Of a stretch of DNA of 18,534 bases, positions 1-4,486 are shown piece after piece; within the stretch, counting starts at the first letter, position 1; each line of letters starts with the position of its first letter. Below the pieces are notes generated by a model. The model saw only the letters and a program-made list of their open reading frames with translations. It made no database searches and was not told where the DNA came from. The position numbers and the translations under genes were made by a program. Source of the stretch: CAYFMS01 sp964462325 (lineage in GTDB: Bacteria; Patescibacteriota; Patescibacteriia; UBA9934); NCBI GenBank assembly GCA_964462325.1, contig CAYWYQ010000013.1:1-18534 (forward strand). The letters are read 5' to 3'.

Positions 1-12
1 TCCGCTATCCTT

Positions 13-47
13 CCCCAGTGACAAGCACTGGGGCTTGCCGCGGGCAA
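13..47. repeat. Two adjacent GC-rich hairpins at the left edge
   Basis: CCCCAGTG (13-20) and CACTGGGG (26-33) form a perfect 8-bp stem around a 5-nt loop. TTGCC (35-39) and GGCAA (43-47) form a second stem around GCG. CAAGC (22-26) can instead pair with GCTTG (33-37), so the two folds compete. No coding sequence is visible in bases 1-178. The base composition matches the GC-rich gene to the right, so this may belong to the same imported segment. Function is unknown. Confidence 0.45.
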
Positions 48-52
48 TGTCA

Positions 53-91
53 ATAAAAAGAGCCCCTTCGCCACCGAGGTGATGAAGGAGC
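53..91 (-). terminator. Rho-independent terminator of the GC-rich gene
   Basis: Read on the minus strand, GCTCCTTC (91-84) pairs with GAAGGGGC (69-62) with one U-G wobble. Inside it CACC-TC-GGTG forms a second short stem, and the structure is followed by TCTTTTTATT. It lies about 90 nt after the stop codon at 179-181 and closes the single-gene unit. Confidence 0.75.
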
Positions 92-178
92 AGGGAAGGA
101 ACATTTGCTCACTTCACTCATCTGTAGCGATGGAAGTCGCCAGGTGATCCGTGTAGCATTGTTCCCTGTTTCGCAGAA

Positions 179-1120
179 CTAGATCTGCGAGAACTGGTTC
201 CGGGCATCGACCGGCAGGTCCTCGAAATCGACGCGGCTCGAGATCAGCGTGTTGTCGTACGGGCTGCCCTCGATCCGGACGAACCAGCCAGTGTCGATGT
301 GGCCATCTGGGTCCAGCGCAGGCTGGACAATCCCGTCGATGGTTCCGCTCTCGAACTCACTGGCACCCTCGGTGAGCTTGAACACGATCGTGTTCAGGCC
401 ATCGGTCGTCAGCACCTTGCCGTCGACGCCACGCATGAGCATGTGCGGCACGTCATCCTCGATCTTGCAGAACCGATCCAGGTCGAACAGGTCGATGAAG
501 TCGCGGTTGTTGTCGATCGCCGCGATCATCTCGTCATTCGTCACCTTCTGGAACCGGAATCCGTCGAGAATGACGAAGTTGTTGTCGACGAAGTCCTTCA
601 TCACCGACATGTGGTTGAGGTTCTTGAATGTATCGACCTTCCCAGTGATCAGGTCGACCGTCAGCATGAAGCTGGACCAGTTGTTGCCGATGGAGTCGAG
701 TCGAGTCTCGTTCTGACGTCCGACCAACTTCATCGCCTCGGTACCAACGTTGATACCGATATCGAGGTTGAAGTTGCCGACCGCCGCGGCACAGCCCGTC
801 GCGAACTTCTGCAGCGACAGTCGAGCAGCATTGTCAACGAACTCGCTGTCCTTGATCAGGTTGCCGACCTGCATCGTCACGATGAAGGCCCGCTTCTGAT
901 CGTCGGTGATCGGAAGCTCGATGATGTTGATGGCATCGAGCTTGCCGTCGGCCTTCGGTGCATCGAGCTCGGTGAAGAGCAAGATCCCCTTCTCGATGTC
1001 GAACGCGATCCGGCGCAGCGCACCGGGATTCGGCACACTGTCCGGCAGTGCCAATCCGAGCAAATTGAAGTTGCTCGAATTGATATTCATCGCGAGCGAC
1101 GGGAAAAGCGAAACAGTCAT
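179..1120 (-). CDS. Hypothetical 313-residue protein, GC-rich, probably acquired
   Basis: I do not recognise a family. The frame is open further upstream, but ATG at 1120 is chosen because a GGAG Shine-Dalgarno lies about 8 nt before it and the GC-rich, coding-like composition begins there. The product has 313 residues, is acidic and soluble-looking, with no signal peptide or membrane segment. It has alternating hydrophobic stretches and many Asp and Asn residues (for example IDNNRDFIDLFDLDRF near the middle), suggesting a compact beta-rich globular or structural protein. GC is 62% and 58% in two hand-counted 120-nt stretches, against about 37% in a stretch of the NYN gene, and codons end mostly in G or C, unlike its neighbours. 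It has its own promoter and terminator. Transfer from a GC-richer genome, or from a phage or plasmid, is the simplest reading. A long opposite-strand frame is an antisense shadow. Confidence 0.7.
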   Translation of the reverse strand: MTVSLFPSLAMNINSSNFNLLGLALPDSVPNPGALRRIAFDIEKGILLFTELDAPKADGKLDAINIIELPITDDQKRAFIVTMQVGNLIKDSEFVDNAARLSLQKFATGCAAAVGNFNLDIGINVGTEAMKLVGRQNETRLDSIGNNWSSFMLTVDLITGKVDTFKNLNHMSVMKDFVDNNFVILDGFRFQKVTNDEMIAAIDNNRDFIDLFDLDRFCKIEDDVPHMLMRGVDGKVLTTDGLNTIVFKLTEGASEFESGTIDGIVQPALDPDGHIDTGWFVRIEGSPYDNTLISSRVDFEDLPVDARNQFSQI

Positions 1121-1235
1121 GAATATTCTCCGTTGGCACAAGGCCTTTGTAAAACCTATCAGGCAGGACGCCGTCAAGGGTACGATGTTTCCTTCAAAGC
1201 ATGGACCATCCACACTTTTCAAGACAACGCGGCGA

Positions 1236-1264
1236 AGTATGCCAAAAAATAAAAAAACTGTCAA
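1236..1264 (-). promoter_or_regulatory. Promoter of the GC-rich gene, overlapping a terminator
   Basis: On the minus strand TTGACA (1264-1259) is followed after 17 nt by CATACT (1241-1236). The -35 box lies inside the stem of the hairpin at 1251-1296. The predicted start near 1229 gives a leader of about 108 nt before the ATG at 1120. Confidence 0.6.
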
Positions 1265-1296
1265 GGGCAATATGCAACCCGTATGACAGTTTTTTT
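1251..1296. terminator. Bidirectional terminator between Gmad2 gene and GC-rich cassette
   Basis: AAAAAAACTGTCA (1251-1263) is perfectly complementary to TGACAGTTTTTTT (1284-1296). The 20-nt loop can form an inner GGG/CCC stem. A-tract and T-tract flanks make it work in either direction. It ends the minus-strand Gmad2 transcript just after its stop at 1313 and insulates the two units. Confidence 0.8.
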
Positions 1297-1312
1297 GTTT
1301 AGAACTAGCAAT

Positions 1313-1834
1313 TTACTCTTCCGAAGGGCGTTCAATCTTCACAGAAATAAGATCTGTATCAGATCCGTCACGCGCCGAAGCCCAGTATACATCGAGCCAG
1401 AATATACCTTCAGCATATGCAGATGTATCAATCTCGATTTCAAAATCTCCGAATTGACCAATATCTGGCGCATCTGCAATTGCATAATTACTTTCTAAAA
1501 TATCACCATTCACATCTTTTAATCGGTATTCAACAACATTTTCAAACACCCTTGCAGATCCAATCACACGCAATATGTCATCAACCGCATCGCCTGGCAG
1601 AGGACTCATTAAAATAATATTCCCTTCAGATGATGAAAGAGATTCAACTGTGCCGTCACTCGCAAGAACTAATCGCGTATTTTCACCAATTTCATATTCC
1701 GCAAAGGTCATTTCTTCTTCCAGTATTTCTTCCTGTTGAACATCTTCCTCAATATCTAAACTATCTGGCACTAATTGCGCCGTGCACCCAGCACCAATCA
1801 GTATAAAAGCCGTGAAAAATAAGAAAAATTTCAT
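1313..1834 (-). CDS. Gmad2-domain envelope protein, probable lipoprotein
   Basis: The 173-residue product begins with a short hydrophobic signal (FFLFFTAFILIGAG) ending at Cys17. This looks like a lipoprotein signal peptide, although position -3 is Gly rather than the usual Leu. Residues about 20-45 form an acidic Glu-rich linker. Residues about 72-170 match the Gmad2 immunoglobulin-like fold: an opening SPLPGDAV, a central GSARVFENVVEYRL with DVNGDIL, and a closing SARDGSDTDL. Gmad2 is known from spore-germination and other exported bacterial proteins and is thought to bind or scaffold at the envelope. No catalytic motif is visible. The start is firm: AAAGGAG stands about 5 nt before ATG. 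It is a single-gene transcript with a palindrome across its promoter. Confidence 0.8.
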   Translation of the reverse strand: MKFFLFFTAFILIGAGCTAQLVPDSLDIEEDVQQEEILEEEMTFAEYEIGENTRLVLASDGTVESLSSSEGNIILMSPLPGDAVDDILRVIGSARVFENVVEYRLKDVNGDILESNYAIADAPDIGQFGDFEIEIDTSAYAEGIFWLDVYWASARDGSDTDLISVKIERPSEE

Positions 1835-1854
1835 ATAACTCCTTTGTAGCAGAT

Positions 1855-1892
1855 ATTTTTGCTAAATACAATGATTGTAGGCAAAAATTCAA
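1855..1892 (-). promoter_or_regulatory. Promoter and palindromic operator candidate of the Gmad2 gene
   Basis: ATTTTTGC (1855-1862) is the exact complement of GCAAAAAT (1881-1888). Between them TACAAT (1867-1872) and ATTGTA (1874-1879) pair around one base. On the minus strand TTGAAT (1892-1887) and TGTATT (1870-1865), 16 nt apart, form a plausible promoter lying within or touching this palindrome. An operator or a leader hairpin is inferred. Confidence 0.4.
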
Positions 1893-1905
1893 CAAGAGTC
1901 ATCAT

Positions 1906-1927
1906 CTGGATTACGGGTTCGCTTCCC
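1906..1927 (+). repeat. Inverted partial copy of tRNA-His
   Basis: This 22-nt stretch matches the sense sequence of the tRNA-His anticodon-stem 3' side, variable region and T arm (complement of 2194-2215) with one mismatch, in the T loop (GTTCGCTTCC instead of GTTCGATTCC). It lies in the opposite orientation to the real tRNA. It is too short to fold as a tRNA. Confidence 0.6.
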
Positions 1928-1929
1928 TC

Positions 1930-1948
1930 GCAAACCTGCTCGGTTTGC
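1930..1948. repeat. Covarying hairpin with TGCTC loop, copy A
   Basis: GCAAACC and GGTTTGC pair around TGCTC. The hairpin at 2115-2133 has the same loop and stem length, with one A-T pair replaced by G-C. It sits at the same place relative to the tRNA-His tail copy as copy B does to the real tRNA. Confidence 0.6.
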
Positions 1949-1965
1949 TCATTCGTCGCATATAT

Positions 1966-1997
1966 AAAAAACCCAGAGCAAAAGCTCTGGGTTTTTT
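1966..1997. terminator. Strong bidirectional terminator after the tRNA-His tail copy
   Basis: A perfect 14-bp stem, AAAAAACCCAGAGC / GCTCTGGGTTTTTT, closes over an AAAA loop. On the minus strand it directly follows the duplicated tRNA-His 3' tail (2019-1998), just as another terminator follows the real tRNA. Confidence 0.8.
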
Positions 1998-2019
1998 ATG
2001 GGGCGGCTAACGGGAATCG
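1998..2019 (-). repeat. Duplicated 3' tail of tRNA-His
   Basis: This stretch is identical over 22 nt to 2180-2201: the encoded CCA, the 3' acceptor strand and part of the T arm of tRNA-His. The copy stops at CGATTCC of the T loop and continues into the palindromic element at 2013-2111. It is one of two tRNA-tail duplications in the region. Confidence 0.8.
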
Positions 2020-2111
2020 CCCTCACCTCTCGCTTCTGCAGAAGCTCGGGCTCGGGTCCGGGCCTCGCGGTGCATCCTGCTGGCCGCACATCGCTCCGGC
2101 CGTTCGATTCC
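2013..2111. repeat. Palindromic miniature element, copy 1
   Basis: The element is bounded by GGAATCG and CGATTCC, an inverted pair resembling the conserved tRNA T arm. In order it holds a 14-bp palindrome GCTTCTGCAGAAGC (2032-2045), a GGGTCCGGGCC near-palindrome, a hairpin with loop TGCT (2070-2089) and CTCCGGCCGTTCGATTCC. A second copy at 2286-2386 is collinear, and its stems differ by paired changes, so the structure rather than the sequence appears conserved. There is no open reading frame. A mobile miniature element or a structured spacer are both possible. Confidence 0.65.
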
Positions 2112-2114
2112 TCC

Positions 2115-2133
2115 GCAGACCTGCTCGGTCTGC
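2115..2133. repeat. Covarying hairpin with TGCTC loop, copy B
   Basis: GCAGACC and GGTCTGC pair around TGCTC. It is located between the tRNA-His terminator and the miniature element, matching copy A at 1930-1948. Confidence 0.6.
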
Positions 2134-2143
2134 TCGAAACGCA

Positions 2144-2173
2144 AAATAAAATACCCCAGTCTAAAGACTGAGG
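2144..2173 (-). terminator. Terminator of tRNA-His
   Basis: On the minus strand CCTCAGTCT-TT-AGACTGGGG folds with one U-G wobble and runs into TATTTTATTTT. On the plus strand the same position is a C-A mismatch, so the hairpin is suited to minus-strand transcription. It begins 8 nt after the encoded CCA. Confidence 0.7.
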
Positions 2174-2180
2174 CATTTCA

Positions 2181-2256
2181 TGGGGCGGCTAACGGGAATC
2201 GAACCCGTAATCCAGGTACCACAAACCCGTGTGATAACCGTTTCACCATAGCCGCC
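2181..2256 (-). tRNA. tRNA-His (GTG)
   Basis: On the minus strand a full cloverleaf is visible: G-1, acceptor GCGGCTA/TAGCCGC, T8, D stem GTGA/TCAC, anticodon stem CGGGT/ACCTG with loop TTGTGGT (anticodon GTG), T arm ACGGG-TTCGATT-CCCGT and discriminator C73. The extra G-1, which opposes C73 and is the identity element of tRNA-His, is encoded, and so is the CCA end. Its 3' tail is duplicated 182 bp downstream. Confidence 0.95.
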
Positions 2257-2269
2257 ATGGTGTAGTAGA

Positions 2270-2292
2270 TCTGGTACCCCCGGATGGAATCG
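2270..2292 (-). repeat. Duplicated 3' tail of tRNA-Arg
   Basis: It matches 2461-2483 (CCA end, acceptor strand and T arm of tRNA-Arg) at 21 of 23 positions. It leads directly into the miniature element at 2286-2386, as the tRNA-His tail copy does into copy 1. The tRNA-His 5' end begins 14 nt further along the minus strand. Confidence 0.75.
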
Positions 2293-2386
2293 CCTTCAAC
2301 TCTCGGCTCTGCAGAGCCTCGGGAATTCAGGTCCGGACCTCGTTATGTTGTCTGCTGACAACATATAGCTCCGGTCGTTCGATTCA
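2286..2386. repeat. Palindromic miniature element, copy 2
   Basis: It is collinear with copy 1: GGAATCG at the start, a 14-bp palindrome GGCTCTGCAGAGCC (2305-2318, same offset), the perfect palindrome GGTCCGGACC, a 9-bp hairpin TATGTTGTC-TGCT-GACAACATA (2344-2365), then CTCCGGTCGTTCGATTC. Against copy 1 the central palindrome shows two compensatory base-pair changes. The loop TGCT is shared. Confidence 0.65.
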
Positions 2387-2389
2387 TTT

Positions 2390-2411
2390 GTAAGTCAAAC
2401 TATTGACTTAC
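2390..2411. repeat. Hairpin between miniature element 2 and tRNA-Arg
   Basis: GTAAGTCAA and TTGACTTAC form a perfect 9-bp stem with loop ACTA. It occupies the position held by the TGCTC hairpin next to copy 1, with unrelated stem sequence. The stretch between it and tRNA-Arg (2412-2462) is AT-rich and contains an isolated TATAAT on the minus strand but no clear -35 box. Confidence 0.5.
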
Positions 2412-2462
2412 AATATTATATCCTACTATAACTTTTTTATTCCAAAAATATTTAGATTAGTC

Positions 2463-2537
2463 TGGTACCCTCGGAGGGAATCGAACCCCCATCAAGACCT
2501 TAGAAGAGTCCTGCTTTATCCATTAAGCTACAAGGGC
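2463..2537 (-). tRNA. tRNA-Arg (TCT)
   Basis: On the minus strand: acceptor GCCCTTG/CGAGGGT (G1-U72 and one inner wobble), T8-A9, D arm, anticodon stem GGACT/GGTCT with loop CTTCTAA (anticodon TCT, reading AGA/AGG), T arm GGGGT-TCGATTC-CCTCC, A73 and an encoded CCA. The stop codon of the HNH gene abuts its first base, so the two are presumably cotranscribed and separated by 5' processing. Its 3' tail is duplicated at 2270-2292. Confidence 0.92.
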
Positions 2538-2843
2538 TCATGGGGTTTTCCCCCAATATCCTAACTGAATATACGTTTTTCGTCTATGACAGTTCGCACA
2601 ACGTATATCACACTTTTCAATTTCTGTACAGATCCTAGCCCATGAATAATGCCCCGACATTATACGAGCAATGTTCTCAAACTTCTCTTTTCTGTCACGA
2701 TGATCAAAGTCAAGCACAATAGGGTCAGCCCCATGATAGTCGACGCAAGACTTATCGCTCAAATACTCAAGAAGTAATTTTCTTATCTTTTGACGATGTC
2801 TTTTTTGTGCAGCATATAAATCTGCTCTATTCTTGTACGGTAT
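2538..2843 (-). CDS. HNH endonuclease-like protein, start lost, probably decaying
   Basis: Homology-like sequence runs for 101 residues and carries the HNH core IVLDFDH (His48) and the C-terminal CANCHRRKT zinc site. From memory, related proteins begin MPYKN and continue LYAAQKRHR. Here the matching codons are ATA-CCG-TAC-AAG-AAT, so the expected ATG reads ATA. No ATG or GTG exists in frame between the recombinase stop at 2880-2882 and the first usable start, TTG at 2762, which would remove 27 conserved-looking residues. The N-terminal knuckle expected as CxxC reads C-V-D-Y, losing one cysteine. Such small HNH proteins are usually mobile or accessory nucleases. The frame directly continues that of the recombinase after its TAG. 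The stop touches tRNA-Arg. An inactive remnant is more likely than a working enzyme. Confidence 0.6.
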   Translation of the reverse strand: MPYKNRADLYAAQKRHRQKIRKLLLEYLSDKSCVDYHGADPIVLDFDHRDRKEKFENIARIMSGHYSWARICTEIEKCDIRCANCHRRKTYIQLGYWGKTP

Positions 2844-2879
2844 AGGGTTAGTGTAACATACACCAACCTTCGAATCAAT

Positions 2880-3794
2880 CTATTTATCATGAAATTTTTT
2901 ATGAATATCACGGAGCTGTTTGTCGGTTACATGCGTATATACCTGCGTTGTCGTAATCGATTCATGGCCGAGCATAGACTGCACACTACGGATATCGGCT
3001 CCATTATGCAATAAGTCGGTTGCAAATGTATGACGCAATACATGCGGTGTAACTCTCTTATTTATCCCTGCGATTAAAGCATTTTTTTCTATAATCCTTT
3101 GTACAGATCGCGAAGAAATCGGCAGAGGCTCACTTCCTGCTTTTGCTTTGTCATGACGCACAAAGAGATGATGGGACATATCCTTTCTTGCATCAATATA
3201 ATCTTTTACTGCGTCCTTTGCAGATTTTGAAAGAAAAACAACACGATGTTTTGACCCTTTTCCCCTTACACTAAACTCTTCCTTCTTAAAGTTTATGTCC
3301 GTTATTTCAAGATTTGCGAGTTCCGAAACACGTAATCCGGTTGAAAACAGCATTTCGATGATGGCTTTATCTCTTTTTCCAATAATGCCACCAATTTCAA
3401 GTGGTGCTTCACGTAAGCGGTCTAATTCATCTTCATCAAGAATCTCAATATGTCTCGTTCCTTGTTTTGCAAGTTCAATTTTTTCAGGAGATAGAGTTTC
3501 TACATCTATTTTATGCAAGTATTTCAAGAATGAACGCAAAGCAATTAAATGATAATTTTGCGTCGATTTTTTTAAATTGACATCATCGCGTCCTTCGAGT
3601 TCTCGATTTAAGAATAACCGAAAATTCCGTACGAGATCTTGGGTTATTTTCTGTGGGTGAGGATGTTTTGCCCATTCGGCAAAGCGATTGAGATAAAAGT
3701 GATAATTACGAATTGTGCGTGCACTGCGTCCTCGTTCAATTTCCAGATATTCTAGAAATTGTTTTATAAGTTTTTGTAACTGATTTTGCACCAT
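2880..3794 (-). CDS. xerC: Tyrosine recombinase, XerC/XerD type
   Basis: The product has 304 residues, the usual size for Xer recombinases. Residues about 5-95 form the N-terminal SAM-like DNA-binding domain. Residues about 115-295 form the catalytic domain, with Arg155 (STGLRVSEL), a lysine in the GKGSKHR hairpin, His251 and Arg254 (HVLRH), His277 (LGH) and the nucleophile Tyr286 (QVYTHV). All catalytic residues are present. Xer enzymes cut and rejoin DNA at dif to resolve chromosome dimers; relatives integrate elements, often at tRNA 3' ends. XerC and XerD cannot be told apart here. The ATG is preceded by no Shine-Dalgarno but by TATAAT 8 nt upstream, so the mRNA is probably leaderless. Tail-duplicated tRNAs lie just downstream. 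Confidence 0.92.
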   Translation of the reverse strand: MVQNQLQKLIKQFLEYLEIERGRSARTIRNYHFYLNRFAEWAKHPHPQKITQDLVRNFRLFLNRELEGRDDVNLKKSTQNYHLIALRSFLKYLHKIDVETLSPEKIELAKQGTRHIEILDEDELDRLREAPLEIGGIIGKRDKAIIEMLFSTGLRVSELANLEITDINFKKEEFSVRGKGSKHRVVFLSKSAKDAVKDYIDARKDMSHHLFVRHDKAKAGSEPLPISSRSVQRIIEKNALIAGINKRVTPHVLRHTFATDLLHNGADIRSVQSMLGHESITTTQVYTHVTDKQLRDIHKKFHDK

Positions 3795-3802
3795 ACAAAT
3801 AT

Positions 3803-3859
3803 ATTATACCAACTGGAAAAGGTTCAACCTATTCCGAATAGCAGTAAAGGTTGAACCTT
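3803..3859 (-). promoter_or_regulatory. Leaderless promoter with 12-bp inverted repeat upstream of the recombinase
   Basis: On the minus strand TATAAT (3808-3803) is 8 nt from the ATG at 3794, so transcription should start at or next to the start codon. No good -35 box is seen. AAGGTTCAACCT (3819-3830) and AGGTTGAACCTT (3848-3859) are exact complements. A nested CTATT-CCG-AATAG lies between them. The inner repeat arm occupies the -35 region, which suits an operator or a recombinase site. Confidence 0.5.
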
Positions 3860-3860
3860 A

Positions 3861-3933
3861 GCACGCAGTCAGTTAGAGTGCCTCCGGTCTACCGCAACCA
3901 TTCTTAATGCTCATTAGCGTTTTTTCTTTTACT
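3861..3933 (+). other. Hairpin-rich spacer ending in a T-run, possible small RNA or terminator
   Basis: GCAC (3861-3864) can pair with a GTGC about 13 nt on. AATGCT-CATT-AGCGTT then leads into TTTTTCTTTT. This resembles a weak plus-strand terminator, but no plus-strand promoter or gene is evident upstream. From here to the rpsO promoter at 4002 nothing else is recognisable. Confidence 0.2.
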
Positions 3934-4001
3934 TATAATCAAAACATGCTACGTTTCACCTTCCCACTTATTGCTCCCAGTTGCATTCGATAGCTTTTCT
4001 A

Positions 4002-4030
4002 TTGACAATATAACCTTAAATCGCTATGAT
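4002..4030 (+). promoter_or_regulatory. Promoter of rpsO
   Basis: TTGACA (4002-4007) and TATGAT (4025-4030) are separated by exactly 17 nt. The predicted start near 4037 leaves a leader of about 76 nt, in which GATGA and TCATC can pair. Ribosomal protein S15 commonly regulates its own mRNA through such a leader, but no specific S15 site is proven here. Confidence 0.85.
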
Positions 4031-4112
4031 TCTGGCACATTTTAAAAAAGTCGTTGACCATGGCTAGCGGATGAGCTCGCTTGACTACGATCATCGAATG
4101 AAAGAAGAAACT

Positions 4113-4394
4113 ATGCTCTCAAAGAAACAGAAACAAAATATTATAAATAAGTACAAGACGCATGAAACCGATACCGGTTCACCGCAAGTACAGATCGCGA
4201 TTCTCACATCAGAGATCAAAGACCTGACTTCGCATCTTCGTACCCACAAAAAGGACTTCAGTTCTCGTCGAGGACTCCTGAAAAAAGTGGTTGAACGTCG
4301 ACGTCTCCTAAAGTACTTGGAACGAGAGGATGAAAAAGCGTATACAGACATTGTAGAAGCTCTCAAACTCCGTATTTCAAAAACAAATTCATAA
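4113..4394 (+). CDS. rpsO: 30S ribosomal protein S15
   Basis: S15 binds 16S rRNA at the central-domain three-way junction early in 30S assembly. ATG at 4113 gives 93 residues, close to the family's roughly 89, beginning MLSKKQKQNI. Family hallmarks follow: HETDTGSPQVQIA, LTSHLRTHKKD and SRRGLLKKVVERRRLLKYL. Upstream in-frame ATGs at 4071 and 4098 would add residues not seen in the family. The region before 4113 has only a weak AGAAG, so the exact start is not certain. It has its own strong promoter and a downstream hairpin. It lies upstream of pnp, as rpsO-pnp does in many bacteria, here with one gene between. Confidence 0.95.
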   Translation: MLSKKQKQNIINKYKTHETDTGSPQVQIAILTSEIKDLTSHLRTHKKDFSSRRGLLKKVVERRRLLKYLEREDEKAYTDIVEALKLRISKTNS

Positions 4395-4398
4395 TGGT

Positions 4399-4422
4399 AG
4401 GCTCGCTTTTTGCGGGCCTTTC
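4399..4422 (+). terminator. Terminator after rpsO
   Basis: AGGCTCGC and GCGGGCCT pair around TTTTT with one wobble, starting 5 nt after the stop. The following tract (TTCATGTATTT) is a poor U-run, so termination may be partial. Confidence 0.55.
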
Positions 4423-4438
4423 ATGTATTTATACTTTC

Positions 4439-4478
4439 TGACGCTCAAAACGTCATTTGTAGAAAAATACGCTATACT
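4439..4478 (+). promoter_or_regulatory. Hairpin and -10 box of the NYN-domain gene
   Basis: TATACT (4473-4478) lies 8 nt before the ATG at 4487, suggesting a leaderless or nearly leaderless transcript. TGACG (4439-4443) and CGTCA (4451-4455) form a small stem over the expected -35 region. No consensus -35 box is visible. Confidence 0.35.
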
Positions 4479-4486
4479 ATTTATAT

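Noticed and set aside
299..1252. Plus-strand open frame of 317 codons opposite the GC-rich gene
   Set aside because: It is dominated by Val, Asp, His, Glu and Arg in the manner of an antisense shadow of a GC-rich gene. It lacks a start context and runs through the minus-strand promoter.
1859..2176. Short open frames on both strands across the tRNA-associated repeats
   Set aside because: They read through terminators, hairpins and tRNA fragments and resemble no protein.
1906..2483. CRISPR array
   Set aside because: There are repeated units, but only two copies, tied to tRNA tails and with large internal palindromes; no regular short repeats or spacers.
4071..4112. Longer S15 starting at ATG 4071
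   Set aside because: The extra 14 residues are not part of S15, and the standard start pattern begins at 4113.
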